64,000 nucleotides of DNA from Phycisphaerae bacterium (GCA_030426385.1 JAUHYI010000006.1:1-64000); one strand, 5' to 3'; shown: positions 15,167 to 25,012, numbered from the stretch's first letter. Numbers and translations are program-made. Notes: generated by a model from the sequence alone, not told the origin.

Positions 15167-15220
15167 GGAAACTCCTGTCATAGTGCCCGGCTCAAGTGTT
15201 CAACTCTATCGTAAACCTGA

Positions 15221-17113
15221 TCATGTTTGCTGTTGCAACCAACGTTGCCAGATCGACAGCGACATTAACGCGAACAGTCGATGCGTATGATCCACGCGAT
15301 GGCTGGTGTGCTCGTCATACATGCGTTGGATGGGTTCACGTTGTAAACCCAAGGTATCCAGATCGCCACTAAAAAGACAATCGCCCAGCGCTGTTCGCAG
15401 ATTTTTCACAAACCATTGGCCGATCGGAATGGCAAAACCCTGCTTGCGACGATTCACAATCGAGCTGGGCAACAGGTCGGCCCCGATTTGTCGCAACAAA
15501 CCTTTGCTACGTCCACGCGGCATCAACACATGCGCAGGCAGGTGGCCTGCCAGATCGCACAATTGCGTATCCAACATCGGGCATCGCACTTCCAGACCGA
15601 CGGCCATGGATGCCCGGTCCACTTTGCGCAACAGGTCGAACGGTAAATAATGGGTTAAATCCCATCGCATCGCCGCGTCCACCGCGTGCGGTTGAGGTTC
15701 CCAATCGCTCAGTCGTGCCGGCAAGGTCATGCCTTGAGACATGGTTGGCATCATGCCCAGCTCATCGATGGCATCGTCGGAAAACAATTCGATCATGCTG
15801 GCATAGCGTTCGGCCTGGCCATGGGTACGCGCTGCTTGCACCAGACGCTTCCATTTATTCGATCGCGATTTGGGATCGTTGGAACGAGCTAACCGACTCG
15901 GCGCCATGGCCACGATGCCTCCAAATCGATCCAACAAACGCATGGCTCGATAACGATCATAACCGCCAAATAATTCGTCACCGCCGTCGCCGGACAGAGC
16001 AACTTTCACATGCTCGCGCGTGGCACGACTGATCCAATACGTCGGCAAGGCAGAACTATCTGCGGTCGGTTGGCCCGATACAGCGGTCAGGGCAATCATG
16101 TCATCAATCACACTGGTGCCATCGTTGCGAATTTCGGTGGACAGTTCGCGATGTACGGTTCCCAAGTGCTCGGCCACTTGTCGGGCATAGACACTTTCGT
16201 CGTAACCAATTTCGGGCATGGTGATACTGAACGTATGCAGTGGTCCCGCACCGCGCTCTTGCAACTGTCGATGGGCAATCGCAGCGATCACCGACGAATC
16301 AATCCCGCCTGAGAGAAAACATCCCAGCGGTACATCGGATTCCAATCGCACGGCAATCGCTTCTTCGAGCAATTCCTGGGTCGCACTGGCAGCACCCATC
16401 GCGGTGCTGGTTTTCGAGATCGGCGGTGGTTGCCAGTAACGTTTAAGCGTGACCCGGCCATCATGTTCCAACCGCATCCAATGGGCGGCAGGAATTTCTT
16501 CGATGCCTGCGAACATGGTGTGTTGATCGGTGTAACCCAATCGCAAAAAATGCAACATACCCAGTGGATCAATCGTCGGTTTGGATTGACCGCCCTGGAT
16601 CAACGTGGCCACCAGACTGGCAAATGCCAACTCTCGTTTGTCATCGGACCATCGAATGAATAATGGCTTTTTCCCTGCACGATCACGGCATAAAAACAAT
16701 TGTCGCGTGGATTCATTCCAGATCGCAAACGCAAACATACCATGCAAATGCTTGGGCAGTTCATCGCCCCATTCGCGATAGCCAAACAGAATCACTTCGG
16801 TGTCGCTGTGATCCGAAGTGAACTGATGGCCCAGGCGTTCGAGTTGTTTACGCAAGGGGCGATGGTTGTAAATTTCTCCGTTGAATACCAGATGCAACGG
16901 CCCGCATTCGCCGTGCGTGGGAATGTGCATCGGCTGAGCCCCGCTGAGTAAATCGATAATGCTCAGCCGAGTATGGACCAGTGCGCAACTGTCGCCATGC
17001 CAGGTTCCTTCGCCATCGGGGCCGCGATGCCGAAGGTGCGCCAGCATCCTGCCCACGCGATCAGGATTAATCGGCGCCCCATCACATCGAACTAAACCGG
17101 CAATTCCACACAT
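15221..17113 (-). CDS. asnB: Asparagine synthase (glutamine-hydrolysing)
   Basis: A 630-residue two-domain enzyme. The N-terminus M-C-G-I-A-G-L supplies the class II glutaminase nucleophile Cys2, with R-H-R-G-P-D-G, L-S-I-I-D-L, F-N-G-E-I-Y-N and S-D-T-E-V-I-L downstream. The C-terminal synthetase domain has the pyrophosphate loop F-L-S-G-G-I-D-S-S (about 265) and A-L-S-G-D-G-G-D-E-L-F-G-G-Y. It converts aspartate, glutamine and ATP to asparagine. The length fits the long asnB type, which also occurs in cell-surface polysaccharide loci as an amidotransferase with other substrates, but no such neighbours are present here. It stands alone on the minus strand between the EEP gene and aspS. Confidence 0.92.
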   Translation of the reverse strand: MCGIAGLVRCDGAPINPDRVGRMLAHLRHRGPDGEGTWHGDSCALVHTRLSIIDLLSGAQPMHIPTHGECGPLHLVFNGEIYNHRPLRKQLERLGHQFTSDHSDTEVILFGYREWGDELPKHLHGMFAFAIWNESTRQLFLCRDRAGKKPLFIRWSDDKRELAFASLVATLIQGGQSKPTIDPLGMLHFLRLGYTDQHTMFAGIEEIPAAHWMRLEHDGRVTLKRYWQPPPISKTSTAMGAASATQELLEEAIAVRLESDVPLGCFLSGGIDSSVIAAIAHRQLQERGAGPLHTFSITMPEIGYDESVYARQVAEHLGTVHRELSTEIRNDGTSVIDDMIALTAVSGQPTADSSALPTYWISRATREHVKVALSGDGGDELFGGYDRYRAMRLLDRFGGIVAMAPSRLARSNDPKSRSNKWKRLVQAARTHGQAERYASMIELFSDDAIDELGMMPTMSQGMTLPARLSDWEPQPHAVDAAMRWDLTHYLPFDLLRKVDRASMAVGLEVRCPMLDTQLCDLAGHLPAHVLMPRGRSKGLLRQIGADLLPSSIVNRRKQGFAIPIGQWFVKNLRTALGDCLFSGDLDTLGLQREPIQRMYDEHTSHRVDHTHRLFALMSLSIWQRWLQQQT

Positions 17114-17160
17114 TGTTTAATCACTACACGGGCGAGGTACACCATAAAAACAACAGAAAA

Positions 17161-17296
17161 ATTCAACGAGGAATGCAGGAAATCAGGAGGTTAGAAAATT
17201 AAATCATCATGGAGCGAATGTGGCGTAGGGGTGTAGGCTAGTGATTGACGCCTCATTGGTTTAGACATTCCTGCGTTCCTGAATTCCTCGTTGAAA
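17161..17296. repeat. Imperfect inverted repeat between asnB and aspS
   Basis: TTCAACGAGGAAT-type arm at 17162-17190 and its reverse complement at 17266-17296 (ATTCCTCGTTGAA), both with further AGGAA units, enclosing about 75 nt. A non-coding repeat in the short intergenic gap. No function can be assigned. Confidence 0.6.
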
Positions 17297-17332
17297 ATAT
17301 ACGACTGTTCCTCGGCGTTTTTAAGGTCTGTT

Positions 17333-19093
17333 TTATAAATCAACCACACGCAGATGCAGTTCCTGCAACTGCTCGGCATCAACTGGCGAGGGGGCTTCGG
17401 TCATGAGATCGCCGCCGGTCTGGGTTTTGGGGAATGCGATGACGTCGCGAATGTTGTCGGTGCCGACCAGTAGCATGATCATGCGATCGAGTCCGAACGC
17501 CAATCCGCCATGCGGTGGTGCACCGTAGTTCAAGGCATCCAGCAGGAATCCGAATTTTTCCCGCGCCTCTTCGGTTTTGATGTTGAGCAAGTCGAACACT
17601 TGTTGCTGCATTTCGGGACGGTGAATACGAATCGAGCCGCCACCGATTTCCGAGCCGTTGAGCACCAGGTCGTAGGCTTTGCTGCGCACGCTGGCGGGGT
17701 CGTCGGCCAGGTTGGCGACGTCTTCATCCATCGGCGCGGTAAACGGATGATGCAGGCTGTTCCATCGCTTGGCTTGCGGATCATATTCGACCAATGGAAA
17801 ATCAACCACCCACGTCCAGGCCCACATTGACTCATCGATCATGTCCAGATCTTCGGCAATTTTCAATCGCAATTCGCCCAGCGTGCGATGCACCACCGAG
17901 GCTTGCGCTGACACGCCGAAGCAAATCAGATCGCCATCTTCAGCTTCTAGTTTTGTCACCAGATCACTGCCGATCGTATCGATGAACTTGGCAATGCCGG
18001 TTGCGCACGCACCGTTTTCCACCTTGGTGATCGGCAAGCCGCCCGCGCCAAATTGCTTGACCCACTCGGCATAGGCATCGGTCTGTTTACGTGACAATTT
18101 TGAACCGCCGGGCACGCGTATCGCTTTGACCATGCCGCCTGCGTCGAGCGCGGATTTGAATACTTTGAAATCGGTCTTCGCTGCCAGATCGCTTACGTCG
18201 ACCAGTTCCAAACCAAATCGCAAGTCAGGTCGATCTGACCCGAAGCGCGTCATGGCCTCGGCATAAGTCATGCGAGGCACTGGCGGCACATCCACGCCGA
18301 TTGCTTCTTTCCATACGCGGCGCACCATTTCTTCGCAGACTGACATTACGTCTTCCTGCTCGACGAAACTCATTTCCAAATCGAGTTGCGTAAATTCTGC
18401 GACTCGGTCCGCACGAGGATCTTCGTCACGGAAACATCGCACTAACTGTACGTATTTTTCCACGCCCGAGGCCATCAACACTTGCTTGTAAAGTTGCGGG
18501 CTTTGCGGCAAGGCATAAAACGATCCGGCATTGATGCGCGATGGCACGAGGTAATCACGCGCACCTTCGGGGGTACTGCGACACAAAAACGGCGTTTCGA
18601 TTTCATAAAAACCCTGGGCATCGAAATAGTCACGAATGATTTTCGACACGCGATGACGCAAGCGTAACGTGTCCTGCATTTTCGCACGACGCAAATCGAT
18701 GTAGCGATATTTCAGGCGAATTTTTTCATCGACCTTGGCGGCCTGGTCCGGCGTGAACGGCGGCGTTTGTGCTTTGTTCAACACCTGTAATTCCTGGACA
18801 TCAATTTCAATCCCGCCAGTAGGTAGTTTGGGATTGGCCATGCCCGACTCGCGTTCGAGACAGACGCCGGTGACTTGAATCACATCCTCATTGCGCAAGC
18901 GATTGCCCTGTTCATGAGCCTTGGCATTTTCCGGATGGAACACCACCTGCGTAATGCCTTCGCGATCGCGCAGGTCGATGAAAATCACGCCGCCATGATC
19001 GCGATAGTTATTTACCCAGCCGGACAGGACGACGGTTTGGTTGGCATGTTCCGGGCGTAGAGCGTTGCAATGGTGGGTTCGTTTTTTCATCAA
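17333..19093 (-). CDS. aspS: Aspartyl-tRNA synthetase
   Basis: A 586-residue class II synthetase of the bacterial type. N-terminal OB anticodon-binding domain: L-S-G-W-V-N-N-Y-R-D-H-G-G-V-I-F-I-D-L-R-D-R-E-G. Catalytic core: motif 2 C-F-R-D-E-D-P-R-A-D-R with E-F-T-Q-L-D-L-E-M-S-F, the bacterial GAD insertion (about 285-420) and motif 3 G-L-A-F-G-L-D-R-M-I-M-L-L. It charges tRNA-Asp; whether it also charges tRNA-Asn cannot be judged by eye. The length matches the family (about 590). The ATG at 19093 is followed by a second Met. It is transcribed towards asnB, with the inverted repeat in between. Confidence 0.95.
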   Translation of the reverse strand: MMKKRTHHCNALRPEHANQTVVLSGWVNNYRDHGGVIFIDLRDREGITQVVFHPENAKAHEQGNRLRNEDVIQVTGVCLERESGMANPKLPTGGIEIDVQELQVLNKAQTPPFTPDQAAKVDEKIRLKYRYIDLRRAKMQDTLRLRHRVSKIIRDYFDAQGFYEIETPFLCRSTPEGARDYLVPSRINAGSFYALPQSPQLYKQVLMASGVEKYVQLVRCFRDEDPRADRVAEFTQLDLEMSFVEQEDVMSVCEEMVRRVWKEAIGVDVPPVPRMTYAEAMTRFGSDRPDLRFGLELVDVSDLAAKTDFKVFKSALDAGGMVKAIRVPGGSKLSRKQTDAYAEWVKQFGAGGLPITKVENGACATGIAKFIDTIGSDLVTKLEAEDGDLICFGVSAQASVVHRTLGELRLKIAEDLDMIDESMWAWTWVVDFPLVEYDPQAKRWNSLHHPFTAPMDEDVANLADDPASVRSKAYDLVLNGSEIGGGSIRIHRPEMQQQVFDLLNIKTEEAREKFGFLLDALNYGAPPHGGLAFGLDRMIMLLVGTDNIRDVIAFPKTQTGGDLMTEAPSPVDAEQLQELHLRVVDL

Positions 19094-19466
19094 TAACAGC
19101 TTTCGTATCTATTTAATGTATCGGGCACCACAGGGCGTCCGGCGTGTTTCGCATCAGGCCGACGGGCGTGATCATCATCGTTGCAGCGTGCGATCGGCCC
19201 AGCCATGAAAAGATCGGCAATCATACCAGTCTCACGCCAGTTTGACACGATGGGGCCCGTGCATTGGATGAACCGATACCGCCGCGAAAATGCCAGCCGT
19301 CATGCGGAGCTTGGTGTGCGGCCATGTGGGAGAACGGTGGGAGCAAAGATGGGGGAGGGATGGGGGGAAATGGTAGGGGTGAATGTTGGGGGGGTTTGGT
19401 AGGGGGAACGGTGGGGGGAATGGTGGGGGGGGTGCGAGGGTGAATGTGGGGGGGTAGAATGAGACG
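19094..19466. other. Intergenic region with G-run array before ribE
   Basis: The last 135 nt (19322-19456) upstream of ribE consist of about 15 runs of three to eight G separated by short A/T-containing spacers on the coding strand. No gene, FMN riboswitch or clear promoter is visible. Such an array could form G-quadruplexes in DNA or in the mRNA leader. Confidence 0.6.
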
Positions 19467-20156
19467 ATGTTTACAGGAATTGTGCAAGCGACTGGCCGTA
19501 TCACGGAATTAGCCCTATCTGACGTTGAGGCTGAGGACCAGGCCGGTTGTCGGTTGGTGGTGGACCGCGCAGGCTGGTCGCCGTCGGGCATCACGCTCTC
19601 GCTGGGCGATTCGATTTGTGTCAGCGGGGTGTGCCTGACGCTGGTGGCGTTTGATGAGGCAACGCTGGCGTTTGATGTGATTGCCCAGACGTTGAAATTG
19701 ACCAAGCTGGGACAATTGCAAGTTGGCGACTCGGTGAATCTGGAACCCTCGCTGACGATGGCCACGCCGATGGGTGGGCATATGGTGCAAGGGCATGTCG
19801 ATGGGGTTGGCCAGGTGACCGCCATTCAGAAAACCAGCGATTGGCGTGTGACGATTCGTCCGCCTGCGGATTTACTGGACTATGTGGTGCCACGCGGTGG
19901 CATTGCCATCGATGGGGTTAGTCTGACGTTGGCGGATGTCGATGCGAATGCGGGCACGTTTGAGATCGCGCTGATTCCCACCACTCTGGCAAGCACCACG
20001 CTGGGCGATCTGGCCGTCGGCGATACGGTGAATTTGGAAACCGACATCGTCAGCAAAACCATCGTGCATTGGTTGCGTCGTCAGTCGGAACAAACGGAAA
20101 AAACCACAGCACCACCGATCACCATGGACACGCTGCGCACCGCAGGGTTTGGTTGA
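19467..20156 (+). CDS. ribE: Riboflavin synthase alpha subunit
   Basis: A 229-residue enzyme that dismutates two lumazine molecules to riboflavin. It starts M-F-T-G-I-V-Q, the invariant N-terminus of the family. The two lumazine-binding repeats are evident: first V-S-G-V-C-L-T-L-V (about 52-60), with G-G-H-M-V-Q-G-H-V-D in the linker, second G-I-A-I-D-G-V-S-L-T-L-A (about 150). The C-terminal helix includes N-L-E-T-D. The length is somewhat above the usual 200-215 because of about 20 extra C-terminal residues. Other rib genes are not adjacent. The 5' leader is a G-run array. Confidence 0.93.
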   Translation: MFTGIVQATGRITELALSDVEAEDQAGCRLVVDRAGWSPSGITLSLGDSICVSGVCLTLVAFDEATLAFDVIAQTLKLTKLGQLQVGDSVNLEPSLTMATPMGGHMVQGHVDGVGQVTAIQKTSDWRVTIRPPADLLDYVVPRGGIAIDGVSLTLADVDANAGTFEIALIPTTLASTTLGDLAVGDTVNLETDIVSKTIVHWLRRQSEQTEKTTAPPITMDTLRTAGFG

Positions 20157-20174
20157 ACTTTCTACGGATGTGTC

Positions 20175-21167
20175 TTATCGCTTGGCCGCCTGCATCACCA
20201 GCGCTGCAGCGCCAAGGATGCCCGCGTCGTCGCCCAATTTACTGAGCTGCACCACGCCGACCTGATGCTTCGGGTTCATCGGATCAGCTTTGATGATGTT
20301 GCGAATGATCGGCAACATGAATGGACCGCATGCCTCAGCCACACCGCCGCCCAGGATGAACATCTCTGGATCGAACACACGTCGCAACGACACGATCGCG
20401 TGGCCCAATATTTTTGACGCTTCGGTCATGACTTCGACGGTGAGTTTATCTTCGGCTGCCAAGGCTTTGGCGAGCGTGCCGCTTTTGATCAGTTGCGTCG
20501 GGTCGTCCATGATTTTGGTCAGCGCGCTGGTGCGACCGTTTGCCATAGCCGCACGCAGTTGGCGTTCGATGGCCGTTCGACTGGCCAGGGATTCCAAACT
20601 GCCCGCCGCCATAAAACCATGATCCTCAGCATTGAGATCGAGCAGCATGTGGCCGACTTCACCCGCAAAACCGCGATGGCCGCGCCATAATTTTTTATTG
20701 ATGACAATGCCACCGCCGATCCCCGTGCCGACAAAAATACCGATGGCAGAGGATGCCTTTTGCGCCGCCCCCAACCATGTTTCGCCGAGCGTGCCCAAGT
20801 CGACATCGTTACCCAGTGCAATGGGAACGCTATATTTTTTTTTCAGAATGTCGACCAGCTTGATACCAGCCAGTTTAATGTTCGGTGCGACGACGACCTT
20901 GCCGGCATCGTCATCAATAATGCCGGGGACAGCCAATCCAATGCCACGCAGTTGAGCGTTTTTTTTGTGCGGGTTGATTTTGTTTTTTTCCAACAATTCG
21001 TCAATCGTGTCCGTGATGGCTTCCAGTGTTTTTTTGGCACTGGTGTGACGAGGTGTTTTGCGTTTGCGTCGGGCTACGATTTTGCCATCGCGTTTGACCA
21101 ATGCCGCCGCGATTTTGGTTCCGCCGACATCCACGCCGACAATTAATTGGGCTTTGGTTTTGGCCAT
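20175..21167 (-). CDS. ROK-family sugar kinase (glucokinase-like) without the usual zinc cysteines
   Basis: A 330-residue ROK protein: phosphate-binding V-G-V-D-V-G-G-T-K-I at the N-terminus, catalytic region L-G-N-D-V-D-L-G-T-L-G-E, F-V-G-T-G-I-G-G-G-I-V-I and the G-E-V-G-H-M segment. In typical ROK kinases this segment is followed by a C-x-C-G-x-x-G-C-x-E zinc motif. Here the matching stretch reads H-G-F-M-A-A-G-S-L-E-S, so all three cysteines are gone, while the metal-ligand His of G-H-M stays. ROK enzymes phosphorylate glucose, N-acetylmannosamine or similar sugars; the substrate is undetermined. There is no DNA-binding N-terminus, so it is not a ROK repressor. It is convergent with ribE (18 nt between stops). 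Confidence 0.85.
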   Translation of the reverse strand: MAKTKAQLIVGVDVGGTKIAAALVKRDGKIVARRKRKTPRHTSAKKTLEAITDTIDELLEKNKINPHKKNAQLRGIGLAVPGIIDDDAGKVVVAPNIKLAGIKLVDILKKKYSVPIALGNDVDLGTLGETWLGAAQKASSAIGIFVGTGIGGGIVINKKLWRGHRGFAGEVGHMLLDLNAEDHGFMAAGSLESLASRTAIERQLRAAMANGRTSALTKIMDDPTQLIKSGTLAKALAAEDKLTVEVMTEASKILGHAIVSLRRVFDPEMFILGGGVAEACGPFMLPIIRNIIKADPMNPKHQVGVVQLSKLGDDAGILGAAALVMQAAKR

Positions 21168-21351
21168 GAGTTATGCCTCGTGTGACTTGTGACAACCGAT
21201 AGAGATGAAAATCGCAGGGATGATCCAACCGAAGACGATCCAACCGAATTGGCTGGATGATACCACACTGCTTTCACTTGTTGGCTGGGCCTGTGAGTAA
21301 TGCTGGCCTAAACACAGCAACCCGTGCCGTGGGTCGCTACAATTTCATGAC

Positions 21352-22089
21352 ATGGTTAACTCAAATGACCAACGCGACCATGATGATGGCAATCCCGAAT
21401 CATCTTCGGCGTCATCTTGCCAATCATCACCGGGCCCCTGGCAACAAGCCAAGCCGGTCATCGGTTTGCTGGGCGGTGTTGGTGCGGGCAAGAGCGCGGT
21501 GGCCAAACATTTCGCCGCGTTGGGTTGTGGGGTGATTGATGCGGATCAACTGGCCAAACAGGCACTCGACACACCCGAGGTCCAGAAACAACTGCGGCAA
21601 TGGTGGGGCGATGGGGTGGTCGTGGTTGATGAACATGGCCAGCCACGGGTGGATCGGCAGGCAGTCAGCGAGATCGTTTTTAAGCCGGGCCCTGCGGGTC
21701 AGGACCAGTTGGTTCGCCTGGAAAACGAGATTCATCCCCGGGTGGCCAACCTGCGGCAAGCGCTGATGGAGCAGTTTTTAGCCGATGATGCGATCGTGGC
21801 AATTGTGGAAGACTGCCCGTTATTGTTGGAAAAAAAATTAGCGGGCGATTGCGATGTGTTGGTTTTTATCGAGGTTTCCGAGAAAATTCGACAAGAACGG
21901 GTCATTCGACATCGCGGGTGGTCGGTGGAAGCACTTAATCGGCGACAATCCAGACAGGGGTCGCTTGACATGAAGCGAAAAGTAGCCAATTATGTTGTCA
22001 GTAACGATGGCTCGCCGACGCAGACGCAAGTTGAGGTCCGAGACGTTCTTGCTAGCATTCTCAAGGCTCTGCCTTCCAAGCTAAACTAA
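21352..22089 (+). CDS. coaE: Dephospho-CoA kinase
   Basis: A 245-residue P-loop kinase that catalyses the last step of coenzyme A synthesis. The core begins around residue 36: I-G-L-L-G-G-V-G-A-G-K-S-A-V (P-loop), then G-C-G-V-I-D-A-D-Q-L-A, the usual CoaE start-of-domain pattern, and L-E-N-E-I-H-P-R-V and D-C-P-L-L-L-E further on (family: H-P-x-I/V, P-L-L-F-E). The first 35 residues are a Ser/Asp/Asn-rich extension without family counterpart; a later start is possible but no better ribosome site is seen. It is divergent from the ROK gene. Confidence 0.9.
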   Translation: MVNSNDQRDHDDGNPESSSASSCQSSPGPWQQAKPVIGLLGGVGAGKSAVAKHFAALGCGVIDADQLAKQALDTPEVQKQLRQWWGDGVVVVDEHGQPRVDRQAVSEIVFKPGPAGQDQLVRLENEIHPRVANLRQALMEQFLADDAIVAIVEDCPLLLEKKLAGDCDVLVFIEVSEKIRQERVIRHRGWSVEALNRRQSRQGSLDMKRKVANYVVSNDGSPTQTQVEVRDVLASILKALPSKLN

Positions 22090-22485
22090 ACCACGCATCA
22101 GTTCCCTCCCAACTCACCCCCACTATTTTAAGTAAGGGTTCAGTGCCTATTGCGGTCGTTTAACAAGCGTCATTCGCATGTCTGCCCGTTTGACCAAGCC
22201 TGTCCAACGCATGAGTCATGAGCAATCGCATCAAGCACGAGCATTGAGTTATGAGCATGAAGGTTTCAGGTGAGGTGTTTGGCCTCTGACACAAGCGACA
22301 GCCCGAGTCGGCCCAGCTCGCATGACTCGTACGACCACAAGACTTTTGACTATTTTATTGACCCGTTAATTACACAAAGCCCATTTGCATGATTCGTCAC
22401 GAACGATCATTTCACATTCATTTTTAACCCGTATCGATCACCCCAGACCCGCAATGGGTCAACCGTTTGATCAGGAGGCCCAATC
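22090..22485. other. Intergenic region upstream of rho
   Basis: No gene. It probably holds the rho promoter and long leader (rho is often autoregulated through its leader), but no confident boxes are seen. TTGACT at about 22346 with TAATTA 15 nt downstream is a weak candidate. A perfect AGGAGG ribosome site lies just before the rho ATG. Confidence 0.4.
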
Positions 22486-24039
22486 ATGGCCGAAGCTAAG
22501 ACTAAAACGAAAACGACCACCAAGAAGAAGCGCACAACCAAGAAGGCGAGCACGGCCGCTAGCAACACCGAGGGCAATGTAGCCGAAGCCGAAACCAAAG
22601 CAGAAGCCAAAGCTGAAGCCAAAACAGAAGCCAAAGCCCCGGCGACGCGCACGAAGAAAACCATCGCGAAGAAAGAGGCCAAGAAGGCCCCTGAAGCCAA
22701 GCCGCAACCGCAGCGCAGCACCGACGAACAACTGGACGCCGAAACGCAGCAACGTTACGAGCAGGCCAAGCGTTCGGACATCACCGTGCATGACCTGCAA
22801 AAGATGACGCCTGAAGAATTGCATGTGATGGCGACCGAGGAAGGCATTGAAGATTTCAAAGGCCTGCAACGGCATGAACTGATTTTCAAGATTCTGCAAA
22901 AGCGAATTGCCAAGCAGGGTTTGATGTACGGCGAAGGGGTGTTGGAAATTTTACCCGACGGGTTTGGTTTCCTGCGTTCGCCGGAGTATTCGTATCTGGC
23001 CTGCCCGGATGATATTTATGTCAGTCCATCGCAGATTCGCCGGTTTGGTTTGAAGGCCGGCCACATCGTGCAGGGTTCGATCCGTCCGCCCAAGGAAAGC
23101 GAAAAGTATTTCGCGCTGTTGCGTGTCGATGGTGTGAACGGCTGCCCGCCGGATCGCTTGAACGATATCACGACGTATGAAGATTTGACGCCGTTGCATC
23201 CGCGTGAGCGTTATGTGTTTGAAGTGGCTGATGAAGATTGCATTGAAATGCGCATCGTCGATCTGGTTGCGCCGGTGGGTAAGGGACAGCGTGGGTTGAT
23301 CGTGGCTCCGCCGCGAACCGGTAAAACCGTGTTGCTGCAAAAGATGGCCAATTCGATCATCAAGAATTATCCCAAAGTCAATGTCATCGTGTTGCTGATC
23401 GACGAACGTCCTGAAGAAGTGACGGATTTCAAAAACAACACCCCCGATGATGTGGAAGTGGTGGCCTCAACATTTGACGAACAATCCTCGCGACACGTGC
23501 AGGTTTGTGACATGGTCATGGAAAAAGCGCGGCGCATGGTCGAGTTCGGCGATGATGTGGTGATCCTGCTCGATTCGATCACACGCATGGCCCGGGCGTA
23601 TAACACCGAAATGCCGCACTCCGGCAAAATCCTCACAGGCGGTCTTGATTCGAATGCCCTGCAACGGCCCAAGAAATTCTTCGGGTCTGCACGTGCGATT
23701 GAAAACGGCGGATCGCTCACCATTCTGGCTACGGCACTGGTCGATACCGGCTCGAAAATGGACGACATCATTTTCGAAGAATTCAAAGGCACCGGCAACA
23801 GCGAATTACATCTGGATCGTCGCCTGGTTGAAAAGCGTATCTACCCGGCCATCGATGTGGCTGCATCAGGCACGCGTCGCGAAGAATTGCTGATGGATCC
23901 CAAGGAATTGGAACTGGTATACCGATTACGCAAAGTGTTGGCAGATATGAATGTTGTTGAAGCCATGGAATTGCTCAAGGGACGACTCAACAAAGTCAAG
24001 AGCAATGCGGAATTCCTAATGACGATGAACCTGACGTAA
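22486..24039 (+). CDS. rho: Transcription termination factor Rho with basic N-terminal extension
   Basis: A 517-residue hexameric RNA helicase/translocase. Residues 1-80 are a low-complexity Lys/Ala/Glu/Thr extension, absent in E. coli Rho but common in some phyla. The Rho N domain follows ([14 protein letters not shown]), then the cold-shock-like RNA-binding fold ([31 protein letters not shown]). The ATPase has Walker A P-P-R-T-G-K-T (276-282), [12 protein letters not shown] and [13 protein letters not shown], the Q loop and [16 protein letters not shown] ribosome site. The basic tail may add RNA binding or phase-separation ability; this is inference. Confidence 0.96.
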   Translation: MAEAKTKTKTTTKKKRTTKKASTAASNTEGNVAEAETKAEAKAEAKTEAKAPATRTKKTIAKKEAKKAPEAKPQPQRSTDEQLDAETQQRYEQAKRSDITVHDLQKMTPEELHVMATEEGIEDFKGLQRHELIFKILQKRIAKQGLMYGEGVLEILPDGFGFLRSPEYSYLACPDDIYVSPSQIRRFGLKAGHIVQGSIRPPKESEKYFALLRVDGVNGCPPDRLNDITTYEDLTPLHPRERYVFEVADEDCIEMRIVDLVAPVGKGQRGLIVAPPRTGKTVLLQKMANSIIKNYPKVNVIVLLIDERPEEVTDFKNNTPDDVEVVASTFDEQSSRHVQVCDMVMEKARRMVEFGDDVVILLDSITRMARAYNTEMPHSGKILTGGLDSNALQRPKKFFGSARAIENGGSLTILATALVDTGSKMDDIIFEEFKGTGNSELHLDRRLVEKRIYPAIDVAASGTRREELLMDPKELELVYRLRKVLADMNVVEAMELLKGRLNKVKSNAEFLMTMNLT

Positions 24040-24055
24040 GCCAGCGTCAGGTTTA
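24029..24055 (+). terminator. Possible terminator overlapping the rho stop codon
   Basis: ACCTGACG (24029-24036) and CGTCAGGT (24045-24052) form a perfect 8-bp stem around the stop codon, followed only by TTTAG. Weak T run, so termination may be partial. Confidence 0.35.
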
Positions 24056-24059
24056 GATC

Positions 24060-24899
24060 ATGCGGGCGTGGTCAATGGGTCTGATGAAGCTGACAATCAA
24101 GTTGATAGCGGTTGCGTGGTGCGCGCTGACGCTGATTTTATCAGGCTGCGCCAGACAAGTGTCTGGGCCGGTGAATCCATCATTTGCAGTGACGGTGGAT
24201 GTAGCACGCGAAGCGATCGATGAAATGCAAGAGAAGCCAGTGACGCTGGAACGGCCGTTGCTGATTCTGTCCGGGTATCTTGATCCGGGTTTCACCTCAT
24301 CCACCCTGGCTGGTTATTTCCGACGTGTAACCGAGGCAGATGATCTGATCATGACGCAGTCGTTTGCGTTTCATCTGAGTTTCGAAGCCTGTCGCCAAGC
24401 CGCGATCGAGGAAGTTGAAAAACATTTTCCCAGCGACGATCCTGATCTGACAATCGAAGTGGATGTGGTGGGATTTTCAATGGGTGGGTTGGTGGCTCGC
24501 TATGCGGCGATGCCGCTCGAAGGTCAGAAACGATTGCGGATTCGTCGGCTGTTTACCATCGGCACACCACACCGTGGCGCTACGATGGCACAATGGCCCG
24601 CGATCAATCCGTTGCATCGTGAGATGCGGCACGGCTCAGAATTTTTAGAGCAACTCAACGAAACCTGGCCGCAGGTGGAATACACGTTGTACCCGTATGT
24701 GCGTTTGGGTGATCCTGCGGTGGGCGAAGATAATGCCGCGCCGCCGGGACAATGGCCGTGGTGGGTCGTTCCAATTCCGTGGACATTGACGCACAACGAT
24801 GCGTGTCGCGATCCGCGAATCGTGGCGGATATCGCACGGCGTTTGCGAAATGAAGCCCCTTTTGCAAAAGAGCCTGCGGCACCATTGCCGGAATCGTGA
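24060..24899 (+). CDS. Alpha/beta-hydrolase (lipase-like) lipoprotein
   Basis: A 279-residue protein, 20 nt after rho. The N-terminal lipoprotein signal has lipobox L-I-L-S-G-C with Cys30 counted from the ATG at 24060; an internal ATG at 24084 would give a tidier signal peptide and may be the true start. The catalytic domain has the nucleophile elbow G-F-S-M-G-G (Ser140) after a beta strand V-D-V-V, the following helix L-V-A-R-Y-A-A-M, and I-G-T-P-H-R-G-A, typical of triacylglycerol lipase/esterase relatives. A C-terminal T-H-N-D-A is a candidate for the catalytic His. It probably acts on lipid esters at the cell envelope. The substrate is unknown. Confidence 0.75.
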   Translation: MRAWSMGLMKLTIKLIAVAWCALTLILSGCARQVSGPVNPSFAVTVDVAREAIDEMQEKPVTLERPLLILSGYLDPGFTSSTLAGYFRRVTEADDLIMTQSFAFHLSFEACRQAAIEEVEKHFPSDDPDLTIEVDVVGFSMGGLVARYAAMPLEGQKRLRIRRLFTIGTPHRGATMAQWPAINPLHREMRHGSEFLEQLNETWPQVEYTLYPYVRLGDPAVGEDNAAPPGQWPWWVVPIPWTLTHNDACRDPRIVADIARRLRNEAPFAKEPAAPLPES

Positions 24900-25012
24900 T
24901 GGATCGCATGTCGTTTCCCATTTCCGGGATGCGTAGCCACGGTATGATGGCTGCGTAAGTTGAATTGGGGTGGGATGAATATTGACAAAGTCTGTAAGAC
25001 AGGAGTCTGATT

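Noticed and set aside
19094-19466. FMN riboswitch upstream of riboflavin synthase
   Set aside because: None of the conserved riboswitch elements could be seen; the leader is only a G-run array.
19232-19825. Pro-rich 197-codon minus-strand frame
   Set aside because: Antisense of ribE and of its G-run leader.
22407-22899. Hydrophobic minus-strand frames over the rho N-terminus
   Set aside because: Shadows of the Lys/Ala/Glu codon runs in the Rho extension.
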